A DNA stretch of 64,000 nucleotides from Propionivibrio limicola (GTDB lineage Bacteria > Pseudomonadota > Gammaproteobacteria > Burkholderiales > Rhodocyclaceae), in the NCBI RefSeq assembly GCF_009469695.1, contig NZ_SSSR01000003.1, positions 62,001 to 126,000 of the forward strand. The letters are read 5' to 3'. Below the pieces are notes generated by a model. That model was not told the origin of the DNA, searched no databases, and saw nothing but the letters and a program-made list of their open reading frames with translations. Made by a program: the position numbers and the translations under genes. This document shows positions 36,067 to 44,688 of this stretch, piece after piece; within the stretch, counting starts at the first letter, position 1, and each line of letters opens with the position of its first letter.

Positions 36067-37615
36067 AACGCCGCCGCGCGCCGCCCAGAATCGAGCCGAG
36101 CACGCCGCGGATGATTTCGCGGCCGACCTGCGAGCCGATGGCGCGGGCGGCGCTCTTGGCGGCGGCTTCGATCACCGAGTCGCTGCTGCGGCCGCGGGGG
36201 CCGCGATTGACGCCGCTTGATCCGCCGAGCAGGTCGCCCAAGCCGCCCAGCCAGCCGCCGCTCGAAGCGGGGGCCGGCTCCGGGGCGGGCATTGGCGTCC
36301 GGGGTGTGGCGCTTGGCGTTTCCATGGGCGTGTCGGCGGCTGGCGCTGATCGCTTCAGCATTTCATACGCCGATTCACGGTCCAGCGCTTTTTCGTAAAC
36401 GCCGTAAACGAGCGACGATTCGATGACCGCCTGACGTTCCTCCGCCGTCAGCGGGCCGATGCGCGAGGCCGGCGGCTGGATGAAAGCGCGTTCAACAATG
36501 GTGGGGCGGCCCTTTTCGTCGAGGAAGGAGACGAGCGCCTCGCCGACACCGAGTTCGGTAATGACAGCCGCCGCGTCGAAGGCCGGATTCGGGCGCAAGG
36601 TCTCGGCGGCCGTCGTCACCGCCTTCTGGTCGCGCGGCGTGAAGGCGCGCAGCGCGTGCTGGACGCGGTTGCCGAGCTGGCCGAGCACCTTGTCCGGAAT
36701 GTCGAGCGGATTCTGGGTGACGAAGTAGATGCCGACGCCCTTCGAGCGGATCAAGCGTACGACCTGCTCGATTTTCTCCAGCAGCGCCGGCGGCGCTTCG
36801 CTGAACAGCAGGTGCGCCTCGTCGAAGAAGAAGACGAGCTTCGGCTTCTCCATGTCGCCGACCTCCGGCAGTTGCTCGAACAGTTCGGACAACAGCCAGA
36901 GCAGGAAGGTCGAGTAGAGGCGCGGCGCGGCCATCAGTTTGTCGGCGGCGAGAATGTTGACGATTCCTTTCCCACCATCGGTCTGGATCAGGTCGTTGAT
37001 GTCGAGCATCGGCTCGCCGAAAAAGGTGTCGCCGCCTTCCTGCTCCAGCGTCAACAGGCCGCGCTGGATGGCGCCGATCGAGGCCGCCGAGACGTTGCCG
37101 TATTCGGTGGTGAACGACTTGGCGTTTTCGCCGACGAACTGAACCATCGCCCGCAGATCCTTGAGATCGAGCAGCAAGAGGCCGTTGTCGTCGGCGATCT
37201 TGAAAACGAGCTGCAGCACGCCGGCCTGCGTGTCGTTGAGGTTGAGCAGGCGGGCGAGCAGGATCGGCCCCATGTCGGAGATCGTCGCCCGCACCGGGTG
37301 GCCCTGCTGGCCGCTGACATCCCAGAACGCCGTCGGGAATCTGGCCGGCGCCCAGTCGGTGATGCCGAGCGTTTGCAGGCGCTGCTGCAGTTTCGGGGTG
37401 TCGGCGCCAACAGCGGCGAGGCCTGAGAGGTCGCCTTTGACATCGGCCATGAACACCGGCACGCCGATGCTCGAAAAGCGTTCGGCCAGTACCTGCAGCG
37501 TGATCGTCTTGCCGGTGCCGGTGGCGCCGGTGATCAGGCCGTGGCGGTTGGCGAGGGCGGGCAGGAGGGCGAGTTCGGTGTTTTCATGCGTGGCGATAAC
37601 GAGCGGTGCAACCAT
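36065..37615 (-). CDS. yjgR: HerA-like ATPase, YjgR/DUF853 family
   Basis: A 516-residue P-loop ATPase. Walker A is GATGTGKT at residues 30-37 and Walker B is [12 protein letters not shown] near 265-276. The order and length match E. coli YjgR (500). HerA/FtsK-type motors move DNA or proteins, but the physiological role of YjgR is not established. The C-terminal 80 residues are Pro/Gly/Ala-rich and hydrophilic, followed by a conserved end with [14 protein letters not shown]. The ATG at 37615 is preferred over one at 37636. It is divergent from yebC. Confidence 0.9.
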   Translation of the reverse strand: MVAPLVIATHENTELALLPALANRHGLITGATGTGKTITLQVLAERFSSIGVPVFMADVKGDLSGLAAVGADTPKLQQRLQTLGITDWAPARFPTAFWDVSGQQGHPVRATISDMGPILLARLLNLNDTQAGVLQLVFKIADDNGLLLLDLKDLRAMVQFVGENAKSFTTEYGNVSAASIGAIQRGLLTLEQEGGDTFFGEPMLDINDLIQTDGGKGIVNILAADKLMAAPRLYSTFLLWLLSELFEQLPEVGDMEKPKLVFFFDEAHLLFSEAPPALLEKIEQVVRLIRSKGVGIYFVTQNPLDIPDKVLGQLGNRVQHALRAFTPRDQKAVTTAAETLRPNPAFDAAAVITELGVGEALVSFLDEKGRPTIVERAFIQPPASRIGPLTAEERQAVIESSLVYGVYEKALDRESAYEMLKRSAPAADTPMETPSATPRTPMPAPEPAPASSGGWLGGLGDLLGGSSGVNRGPRGRSSDSVIEAAAKSAARAIGSQVGREIIRGVLGSILGGARRR

Positions 37616-37759
37616 CAATGGCTCCTGAATGAACAAGGCGGGATGAACGATTGGGAAGTGCTAAAATGCGCGGCTTTTATTATCAACCATTTGCCGTTGG
37701 CAGGGCTTTATCCACGCGCCACTGCCGATGCCGCAAACCAGAATTCAGACGAGGTTAGC

Positions 37760-38485
37760 ATGGCCGGACACTCGAAATGGGCCAATATCCAGCACCGTAA
37801 AGGTCGCCAGGACGAAAAGCGCGGCGCCGCCTTCTCCAAGATTGCCAAGGAAATCACCGTTGCCGCCAAGATGGGCGGCGGCGACCCCGCCTTCAATCCG
37901 CGCCTGCGCATGGCGATCGACAAGGGCAAGGGCGTCAACATGCCGAAGGACAAGATCGACAATGCCATCAAGAAGGGCACCGGCGAGCTGGAAGGCGTCG
38001 ATTACGTCGAGATTCGCTACGAAGGCTACGGCATCGGCGGCGCCGCCGTCATGGTCGACTGCCTGACCGACAACAAGACGCGCACCGTGGCGGAAGTCCG
38101 CCACGCCTTTTCCAAGCATGGCGGCAACATGGGCACCGACGGCTGTGTCGCCTTCCAGTTCAAGCACTGCGGCCAGTTGCTCTTCGCCCCGGGAACCGAC
38201 GAGGCGGCGCTCATGGATGCCGCGATCGAAGCCGGTGCCGACGATGTGATCACCAACGACGACGGTTCGATCGAAGTCATCACCCCGCCCGCTGACTACA
38301 TGACTGTCAAAGAGGCGCTCGAAGCCGCTGGTTTCACCGCCGAGTTCGGCCAGGTGACGATGAAGGCCGAGAACGAAACCGAGTTGACCGGCGATGATGC
38401 GGCCAAGATGCAGAAGCTGCTCGATGTGCTGGAAAGCCTGGACGACGTGCAGGAAGTCTATACGAGCGTGGTCATCGAGGAATAA
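37760..38485 (+). CDS. yebC: YebC/PmpR family transcription or translation regulator
   Basis: A 241-residue protein with the classical N-terminus [20 protein letters not shown] and C-terminus [11 protein letters not shown]. Family members were described as DNA-binding regulators; some homologues, including human TACO1, assist translation of polyproline-containing proteins, so the mode here is uncertain. The ATG at 37760 is fixed by family alignment; longer in-frame reading upstream overlaps yjgR on the other strand. In many proteobacteria yebC lies beside ruvC; here that neighbour is absent. Confidence 0.95.
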   Translation: MAGHSKWANIQHRKGRQDEKRGAAFSKIAKEITVAAKMGGGDPAFNPRLRMAIDKGKGVNMPKDKIDNAIKKGTGELEGVDYVEIRYEGYGIGGAAVMVDCLTDNKTRTVAEVRHAFSKHGGNMGTDGCVAFQFKHCGQLLFAPGTDEAALMDAAIEAGADDVITNDDGSIEVITPPADYMTVKEALEAAGFTAEFGQVTMKAENETELTGDDAAKMQKLLDVLESLDDVQEVYTSVVIEE

Positions 38486-38532
38486 ACGCAACGCGCCACA
38501 TCGTTCCAGGGTACGGGAAGCGTGCTTGGCCG

Positions 38533-38573
38533 AAACCCTCTCGAAACCAGGTTTTGAGAGGGTTTTCTTTTTC
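38533..38573 (+). terminator. Rho-independent terminator of yebC
   Basis: Perfect stem AAACCCTCTC (38533-38542) / GAGAGGGTTT (38556-38565), extended by an inner AAAC/GTTT pairing, followed by TCTTTTTCC. It lies 47 bp after yebC at a convergent junction. Confidence 0.9.
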
Positions 38574-38619
38574 CGGAAGGCATTGGCCGGCGTGCGGCGG
38601 CGCCGTTTCGGCGCTTCGG

Positions 38620-39012
38620 TTAACCGGCGACCGGCGTCGCTTGGCGGTTCAAGACCTTGGCTACGCCGTTGATGACCTTCTTGCGCTCATAGGGTTTGAC
38701 GATCCAGGCGACGACGCCGGACTCCTTGCCCTCGGCCTTCATGTCCGCGCTGGTCTGGGTGGTCAGCATGAAAATCGGGATCGTGTTCAGGCCGGGAATC
38801 TTGTGCACTTCCCGGCACATGGTCAGACCGTCCATCTCCGGCATGTTGACATCGCAAAAGATCAGCTCGATCGAGTGCGCATTCCCCTCCAGCATCTTCA
38901 GGCCTTCGAGACCGTCGCCTGCTTCAAAGACCGTATGGCCCTCTTGGGTGAGGTCGTTTCTGAGCTGGGTCCTGACCGTGTCTGAATCGTCGATAATCAA
39001 AATGTTTGCCAT
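38620..39012 (-). CDS. Single-domain response regulator (CheY-like)
   Basis: A 130-residue receiver domain with no output domain. The acidic pair is Asp8-Asp9 (IIDDSD), the phosphorylation site is Asp54 (FCDVNMPEMDG), and the conserved Thr and Lys follow (MLTTQTS, VKPYE). It is the third gene of a minus-strand unit: a CheX-like protein and a diguanylate cyclase lie upstream, 66 bp from its start. A CheX-type phosphatase would act on such a protein. No histidine kinase is present nearby. Confidence 0.92.
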   Translation of the reverse strand: MANILIIDDSDTVRTQLRNDLTQEGHTVFEAGDGLEGLKMLEGNAHSIELIFCDVNMPEMDGLTMCREVHKIPGLNTIPIFMLTTQTSADMKAEGKESGVVAWIVKPYERKKVINGVAKVLNRQATPVAG

Positions 39013-39078
39013 CTTCTTTTTTCCCTCGATGTTGAGGGCCTTGAGCCTGCCTGGTGATTGAAACCTGACTGCCGACCG

Positions 39079-40569
39079 TCATTTGGCGGACAGGAATGCC
39101 GGTGTCGCCGTGCTTTGTGAGGTTTGGCCGGCGGGTTCGCAGCTCTCCTCTGGCGGGCGCCGTTCAAGCATGTTCCGGTTGCGGCCGCTCCGTTTTGCCT
39201 CATAGAGAAGCTGATCGGCGCGATGCATGAAATCGTCGAGCGATTCGCCCCTCCGATGGGAGGCCACGCCGCCGCTGATCGTGGCGCGGAGGGCGGCGCC
39301 TTCCAGGTCGAAGCGCATGTCTTCGACGGCCTGACGGACGCGTTCGGCGAACGCCAGCGCCGTGGGGCCGTCGGCGGGGGTGAAAACGATGAATTCTTCG
39401 CCGCCGAAGCGGATGGGGATGTCCGTCTCTCCTGAATGTTCGAGAACGATGCCGGCCACCGCGCTGAGGACCCGGTCGCCGTTCGGGTGGCCGTGGGTGT
39501 CATTGATCTTCTTGAAATGGTCGATATCGAAAATTACCATCGAGACGTCGCCGATCTCGTCACGATCATGTTCCCAGAGCAGCGCGGCGACCGCATCCTT
39601 CATGTACAGGCGGGTGTAAAGATCGGTCAGCGGGTCGCGGATGGCGCTTTCGTACAGGGCGAGGCTTTGCCTTTCCAGCTCGATGGCTTTTTCCCGGTTG
39701 TGCGCCGCTTCGAGCATTTCCTTTTCGGCAATAACGATGGCCGTCCGGTCTTCCAGGATGATCAGCAGCTGTTCGACGATGTGGTTGAACACGATCGGCT
39801 GGTAGGTGATCTTGAGCCAGCGTCCGTTTTTTGGATCGGCTGTCGTGTTGTGGAAAATTTCCTGCGGGAAGCGTTTGGCGAAAGGCGCGTACTCAAGTTC
39901 GGATCGCCCCATGCAGGCGTAGATGGCGTCCAGGCCATGCCGGTCAGCGTCATCCATAGTGGCGATTTCCGGGTTGAAGAGCACTTCTTCGACCGCAGCG
40001 CCGGCCAGCTTTCCGCAATCAAGCATGGTTTCGAGATGGCTCGAATACGAGTCGCCGATCGTGCCATCCCTGTTCAAGGTGAAAATTCCGAGCGGGATGC
40101 TGGTGAATACCTTCATCAAGCGCCGTTCCGCTTCTCGCATCCCTGAAATGTCGTCGCCGAAGACCGTCAGCAGGCGGCCTTCACCCTGATTCTTCACGGT
40201 TCTTTGGGTCAGCGTCCAGTGGAAGGGGCGTTCGCTCTTCTCCTCGGCCGCGCCGGTGGCCAGCCCCATTTCGAAGCGGATCACCTGGCGCGGATCCTCG
40301 GCGTCGATGATCTGCTTGATGTTGTGGGCAAAGACCTTCCAGCTTTCCCGCCGGAAGAATCTGGACAGCGGCGCACGAAAGAGATCCTCGCCGTCGAGGC
40401 CGAACAGGTCGATAAACCCCTGATTGGCACGCAAGACTTCATGGTTCTCGTTGATGACGACAAAAAGGCCGGGGATCTGGTCGATCACTGATTCCGCATT
40501 GGCATTGGCTTCGTCGAGCAGCATCAGCATCTTGTGCGATGCCTGCAAATCCAGGTTGATACGGCTCAT
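39079..40569 (-). CDS. Diguanylate cyclase with two PAS-like domains
   Basis: A 496-residue cytoplasmic protein without membrane segments. A short coiled N-terminus leads to PAS-like domains at about 28-148 and 152-285, a helical linker (about 285-310) and a cyclase domain with GGEEF at 389-393 (RFGGEEFIVF). The position of the inhibitory site five residues upstream reads GETD, so the Arg of RxxD is missing and product feedback through this site is unlikely. Its start overlaps the stop of the CheX-like gene by 4 bp, and a CheY-like gene follows: a three-gene signalling operon. Confidence 0.92.
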   Translation of the reverse strand: MSRINLDLQASHKMLMLLDEANANAESVIDQIPGLFVVINENHEVLRANQGFIDLFGLDGEDLFRAPLSRFFRRESWKVFAHNIKQIIDAEDPRQVIRFEMGLATGAAEEKSERPFHWTLTQRTVKNQGEGRLLTVFGDDISGMREAERRLMKVFTSIPLGIFTLNRDGTIGDSYSSHLETMLDCGKLAGAAVEEVLFNPEIATMDDADRHGLDAIYACMGRSELEYAPFAKRFPQEIFHNTTADPKNGRWLKITYQPIVFNHIVEQLLIILEDRTAIVIAEKEMLEAAHNREKAIELERQSLALYESAIRDPLTDLYTRLYMKDAVAALLWEHDRDEIGDVSMVIFDIDHFKKINDTHGHPNGDRVLSAVAGIVLEHSGETDIPIRFGGEEFIVFTPADGPTALAFAERVRQAVEDMRFDLEGAALRATISGGVASHRRGESLDDFMHRADQLLYEAKRSGRNRNMLERRPPEESCEPAGQTSQSTATPAFLSAK

Positions 40570-41195
40570 AGAAAGTCTATCTCCTCGTCATCGTCGTCGA
40601 TGTCTTCGCTGATCTCGTAATCGACCAGTCCGTGGAGCGCTTTCCTGTCCATGATTTCGAACAGGGCGCTGCAAAAGATGGCGTGTCGATTGGCGCCCAA
40701 CTGCCAGAAATCGCTGTACGAGACGATCGGGTGTGCCTTTTCCGGGTAATCCGCGAACACTTCGTAAAAGCCGCGCGTGCACAAGGGCAGGCTGATTCCC
40801 TGCTCGATACCGTTCTCGCCGAGCAGGGCGACCACGTTGCCGGCCACGAGGTTGGCGTATTCCTTGAAATAGTCGATGGCCTGTTTCTCGGAAATCGCTT
40901 CCGGCGACTGCCCGCCGAAGACCCTGAAGGCGAGGCTCTTTGCCGTCCAGGCGTTGAAATGAGCCTTGAACGTGAGGCGGAATGCGTCGCCCGAGACCAG
41001 AATGAAAACCATGTTGCTGGCCAGAATCCGGCCCGGCTTGAACGCGCAGTCCAGTTCGGAAATTTCGACCTCGTGCGTGTCGGCGTGGATTTTCAGCCGC
41101 GTGACCGAGGCGTGCCGGACGAGCTTCCGGAGCGCGTCTTTGAGCCCCTGCGTTTCGTCGGCCGGTTTTGTTTCATTGACTGTGCGTGTGTCCAT
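40566..41195 (-). CDS. CheX/CheC-like chemotaxis phosphatase family protein
   Basis: A 209-residue protein. The middle (about 100-125) has SEKQAIDYFKEYANLVAGN, which carries the ExxN phosphatase signature Glu112-Asn115 followed by the conserved Gly119-Asn120. An N-terminal segment of about 30 residues and an acidic C-terminus (EDIDDDDEEIDFL) lie outside this domain. CheX/CheC proteins remove phosphate from CheY. Only one full motif is visible, which favours a CheX-like fold. It overlaps the diguanylate cyclase gene by 4 bp, and a CheY-like gene ends the operon. The family assignment rests on this motif and the context. Confidence 0.7.
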   Translation of the reverse strand: MDTRTVNETKPADETQGLKDALRKLVRHASVTRLKIHADTHEVEISELDCAFKPGRILASNMVFILVSGDAFRLTFKAHFNAWTAKSLAFRVFGGQSPEAISEKQAIDYFKEYANLVAGNVVALLGENGIEQGISLPLCTRGFYEVFADYPEKAHPIVSYSDFWQLGANRHAIFCSALFEIMDRKALHGLVDYEISEDIDDDDEEIDFL

Positions 41196-41441
41196 GAGGC
41201 GCGGGCTGGTTCAAGAGAGCGACGTTGGTGGCGAGGCTCCTCTCCCCGATTTGTTGCCGGATGCGATGAGGCGGGCAGCGTTCGGATGAGGGGGCAGAAA
41301 ATCCCAAAAGTATATTGGCGCTCTGTTACAGGGCGGTTACCCCGTGTCGGGCCCGCCTTGCTCGCCTGCGGCTCTCCGTCGCCGCCCGTTGCGCCGCCAT
41401 CGGCGCTAATCGTAGTGCCGCGCGAAGTCGGTCGTTCCGGA

Positions 41442-43064
41442 CTAAAGGATGAAGTCGGTCGACAGGAAACGCGATTTGCGCTCTTGCAGGATGGCCTTGA
41501 TGATCTTGCGGTTGGTGTCGTTTTCCTTGGCGGCGACGAGCGTGCGGATGGTGAACGCGAGCAGCGCGTCGGAGACGGATAGCGTGCCTTCGGCCGAGTC
41601 CTTGCGGCCGGTGAACGGGAAGGCATCGGGGCCGCGCTGGCACTTGCTGTTGATGTTGACGCGGCAGACCTGGTTGACGAGCGGGTCGATCAACTCGGCG
41701 AGCACGTCCGGGTCGCTGCCGAAGAGGCTGATCTGCTGTCCGTAATCCGATTCGAGGACGTAGTTCATCGGTTCCTCGATGTCCGAGAATGGCACGATCG
41801 GCACGACCGGGCCGAATTGTTCTTCGACGTAGAGACGCATGCCGGGGCCAACCGGATACATGACGGTCGGCGCCATGAAGGTGTTTTCAACGCGCCCGCC
41901 GTCGTCGTTGATGATGCGGGCGCCCTTGGCGATGGCGTCGTTGATCAGGCCGGTCAGGTAGTCGGTCTTGCCCGGTTCCGGCAGCGGCGTGATCTGGACG
42001 CCTGCCTCCCACGGCAGGCCGCCTTTCAGCCTGCCCACGGCGGCGCAGAACTTGGCCAGGAAAGTGTCGAGGATCTCTTCATGCACGAAGAGAATCTTGA
42101 GCGCCGTGCAACGCTGTCCGTTGAAGGCCAGCGCGCCGTTGCAACATTCCCGGACGGCCAGTTCGAGGTCGGCGTCGGGCAGGACGACGGCGGCGTTCTT
42201 CGCTTCCAGTCCGAGCACGCAGCGCAGACGGTGCGACTTCGGGTGCTGGCGGCGGATTTGGTCGGCAACGCGGCTGCTGCCGATGAAGGCGAGCACGTTG
42301 AGCCGGCCCGATAGCAGGAGCGGGCTGATGACTTGCTGCCCGTCGCCATAAACGGTATTGACCACGCCGGCCGGAAAACAGTCGCGGAAGGCTTCGAGCA
42401 GCGGCTCGTGCAGCAGCACGCCGAGCTTCGGCGCCTTGACGATCGCCGTGTTGCCCATGATCAGTGCCGGAATCAGCGTCGCGAAGGTCTCGTTGAGCGG
42501 GTAATTGAACGGCCCCATGCACAGCACGACGCCGAGCGGCGCGCGGCGGATCTGGGCGATGACGCCCTGCTCGATGATGAAGCGCGACGAGACGTGGTCG
42601 AGGTCTTTCAGCGCGGCGATGGTGTCCGAGATGTAATCGACGGTGCGGTCGAACTCGGCTTCCGCCTCGGCGGCCGGCTTGCCGATTTCCCACATCAGCA
42701 GACGCACGATCACTTCGCGCTGCTCCTGCATGCGGTAGCCGAAGGCCTCGACGCGGCGGATGCGCTCTTCGACCGACATCGTCGGCCATTCGCCGCGGCC
42801 GTTGTCGTAGGCGGCGCCGGCGGCATCGAGCGCCTGCAGTGCTTCCTTTTCGGTCAGCAGCGGATAGCTGCCGATGCGCAGCGGCTGATGCGTCCCGTCA
42901 ATCACCTTGCCGATCGGCGAGAAAACGTCCTGAAACGGGCCGCTCCATTCGCGGATCACGCCATTGCAGAGATATTGGCGTTGTTCGACCGGTGCGCCGA
43001 GGCGGCAGGCTTCAGGGATCGACGCGTCGGAAAGGGAAGGTACGGCGAAGCGTTGGGTCAGCAT
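41442..43064 (-). CDS. Aldehyde dehydrogenase, NADP-dependent glyceraldehyde-3-phosphate dehydrogenase (GapN)-like
   Basis: A 540-residue aldehyde dehydrogenase superfamily member. The catalytic Cys319 is in FNGQRCTALK, the general base Glu287 in LGLEAKN, and the oxyanion Asn187 in GPFNYPL. The GQRCT motif and the C-terminal CQRGPDAFPFTGRKDS are typical of the GapN (ALDH11) branch, which oxidises glyceraldehyde-3-phosphate to 3-phosphoglycerate with NADP and bypasses the ATP-forming step. The N-terminus is longer than in plant GapN (about 500 residues). The ATG at 43064 is chosen; an in-frame extension to 43250 passes through the hairpin at 43196 and overlaps the next gene. Substrate by family only. 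Confidence 0.82.
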   Translation of the reverse strand: MLTQRFAVPSLSDASIPEACRLGAPVEQRQYLCNGVIREWSGPFQDVFSPIGKVIDGTHQPLRIGSYPLLTEKEALQALDAAGAAYDNGRGEWPTMSVEERIRRVEAFGYRMQEQREVIVRLLMWEIGKPAAEAEAEFDRTVDYISDTIAALKDLDHVSSRFIIEQGVIAQIRRAPLGVVLCMGPFNYPLNETFATLIPALIMGNTAIVKAPKLGVLLHEPLLEAFRDCFPAGVVNTVYGDGQQVISPLLLSGRLNVLAFIGSSRVADQIRRQHPKSHRLRCVLGLEAKNAAVVLPDADLELAVRECCNGALAFNGQRCTALKILFVHEEILDTFLAKFCAAVGRLKGGLPWEAGVQITPLPEPGKTDYLTGLINDAIAKGARIINDDGGRVENTFMAPTVMYPVGPGMRLYVEEQFGPVVPIVPFSDIEEPMNYVLESDYGQQISLFGSDPDVLAELIDPLVNQVCRVNINSKCQRGPDAFPFTGRKDSAEGTLSVSDALLAFTIRTLVAAKENDTNRKIIKAILQERKSRFLSTDFIL

Positions 43065-43195
43065 TTCGGGAGTCCTGTTGCTGTCGGTGGCAGAAGACGT
43101 TGGCTTTGGAGTCGGCCGACAGGGCAAATTCAAGTCGTCGATTTTAGCAGGGCGAAGGGCCTTGCGTCCTTGTGCGTCCGATGTGTGGCCATAAA

Positions 43196-43225
43196 TGAAC
43201 AAGGGGGCCGCAGCCCCCTTGTTCA
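43196..43225. terminator. Perfect 13-bp hairpin downstream of the 89-residue gene
   Basis: TGAACAAGGGGGC (43196-43208), a CGCA loop, and the exact complement (43213-43225). It lies 18 bp past the stop of the 89-residue minus-strand gene. On that strand only ATTTAT follows, so it is a weak intrinsic terminator but a very stable RNA end. Confidence 0.75.
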
Positions 43226-43242
43226 TCAGGTCAATTGCCGTT

Positions 43243-43512
43243 TCAGGCAACGGCTTCCGCGATTCCCGTAGCCATTCTGCTGGTGTAGGCGAACGAACTT
43301 TGGTCCAGAGCCATGACTGCGTCGTTCAGCTTTTTTGCCGCCATGCCGAGCAGGCGCTTGGCGTTAAGTCCGGCGTCATCCAGATCCAATTCAAGATCGT
43401 CGAGGCCATCGGTGTTGGCGCTGTTGATCAGCGCGGCGACGTCGTGAAGCTCGTCCATCAAATCGGCGGCGAAATCGAAATATTCCTTTGTGTTATTATG
43501 CGCGTCAGACAT
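43243..43512 (-). CDS. Hypothetical protein, 89 residues
   Basis: A small acidic, helical protein that begins MSDAHNNTKEYFDFAADLMDELHD and contains LELDLDDAGLNAKRLLGMAAKKLNDAVMAL. There is no signal peptide or Cys. No family is recognised. The start has no strong ribosome site. A perfect hairpin marks its 3' end. Downstream on the same strand is the GapN-like gene; upstream is 230 bp to zupT without any gene that I can see. Confidence 0.65.
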   Translation of the reverse strand: MSDAHNNTKEYFDFAADLMDELHDVAALINSANTDGLDDLELDLDDAGLNAKRLLGMAAKKLNDAVMALDQSSFAYTSRMATGIAEAVA

Positions 43513-43742
43513 TTTCGTGTTGCTCCCAAAGATGCGATAGTGTTCCGGGCCGTTGGGTGTTGGCGCACCCGACGGCCCGTTTTCCTTCCATGGCTGGAAG
43601 TCCGGCCAATATACCCGAGCGATTGGGCACGATAAATAGAGCGAAAGTTATAGACGGGCACTGTTTATGCTTTTGTCTTGCCCTCCCGTCATTTCGGCTT
43701 TCTCCTTGTCGCAGAAATCGGGCTTCAACGCGCTTTTCCGGC

Positions 43743-44624
43743 TTATTTCATCAGCAACAAACTCAGCGCCATGACCGCCATGCCGGCGACCAGGCCGAAC
43801 AGGCTGTCGTGCCCCTTGCCGTAGGCGCGGCTCGTCGGCAGCAGTTCGTCGAGGCTGATATAGACCATGATGCCGGCGACACCGCCGAACAGGATGCCCA
43901 TCAGCTCCTGCGGCACGACGCCTTCGTCGCCGCCGAAAAGAACGAGGATGATTAGGTAGGCGATGCCGGCGCCGATCGGCTCGGCGATGCCGCTCAGGAA
44001 CGAATAGAAAAACGCCCGTTTGCGGTCGCCGGTGGCGTAGAAAATCGGCACGGAAACGCTGATGCCTTCGGGGATGTTGTGCAGCGCGATGGCGATGGCG
44101 ATGGCGATGCCCAGGCCAGGGTCGTGCAAGGTGGCGAGGAAGGTGGCCAGACCTTCCGGAAAATTGTGAATGCCGATCGCCAGTGCGGTGAACAGCCCCA
44201 TGCGCATGAGCTTTTGATGGTGATGGCCGTGGACGTCGTTCAGCGCCTGGGTGGACGGTGACTCGGAAGCGGCGGTCGAGAATGGCGTATGCAGGGGCTG
44301 TGTTTCGTTCTCCGTGCGCGTTTCGTGCGGGTTTTCGGCGGCCGGGATCAGGTTGTCAATCAGGCCGATGATCAGCATTCCGCCAAAGAACGAGCCGGCG
44401 TTGACCCAGTGGCCCCAGTATTCGCCATAGCGCTCGGTGAGCGCGGTGAGGCCCTTGAAGAAAATTTCGACGAACGACACATACAGCATGACGCCGGCCG
44501 AAAAACCGGTCGCTACCGAGAGAAAGCGGTAGTTGGTGCGCTTCGCCGTGAAGGCGATGATGCTGCCGACCCCGGTCGCCATGCCGGCGAACAGGGTGAC
44601 TCCGAGTGCAAATAAAACATCCAT
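43743..44624 (-). CDS. zupT: ZIP family divalent metal transporter, ZupT type
   Basis: A 293-residue membrane protein with about eight helices. Helix 4 and helix 5 carry the ZIP metal-path motifs [10 protein letters not shown] and [10 protein letters not shown], and a loop between helices 3 and 4 has the His-rich VHGHHHQK. Such proteins take up zinc, iron or manganese by chemiosmotic flux. The ATG at 44624 is fixed by the N-terminal helix ([14 protein letters not shown]); a longer frame upstream lies in the next gene. It follows the PBP1A-type gene on the same strand by 64 bp and may be co-transcribed. Confidence 0.9.
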   Translation of the reverse strand: MDVLFALGVTLFAGMATGVGSIIAFTAKRTNYRFLSVATGFSAGVMLYVSFVEIFFKGLTALTERYGEYWGHWVNAGSFFGGMLIIGLIDNLIPAAENPHETRTENETQPLHTPFSTAASESPSTQALNDVHGHHHQKLMRMGLFTALAIGIHNFPEGLATFLATLHDPGLGIAIAIAIALHNIPEGISVSVPIFYATGDRKRAFFYSFLSGIAEPIGAGIAYLIILVLFGGDEGVVPQELMGILFGGVAGIMVYISLDELLPTSRAYGKGHDSLFGLVAGMAVMALSLLLMK

Positions 44625-44688
44625 CGATAAGGTTCCCGCGACAAAAATGGAGTGAGAGATGCGACTGTTGGTTTGCGGATCGGTGGAT

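Noticed and set aside
43065..43250. N-terminal extension of the GapN-like protein
   Set aside because: It reads through a perfect hairpin and overlaps the 89-residue gene; family alignment starts at 43064.
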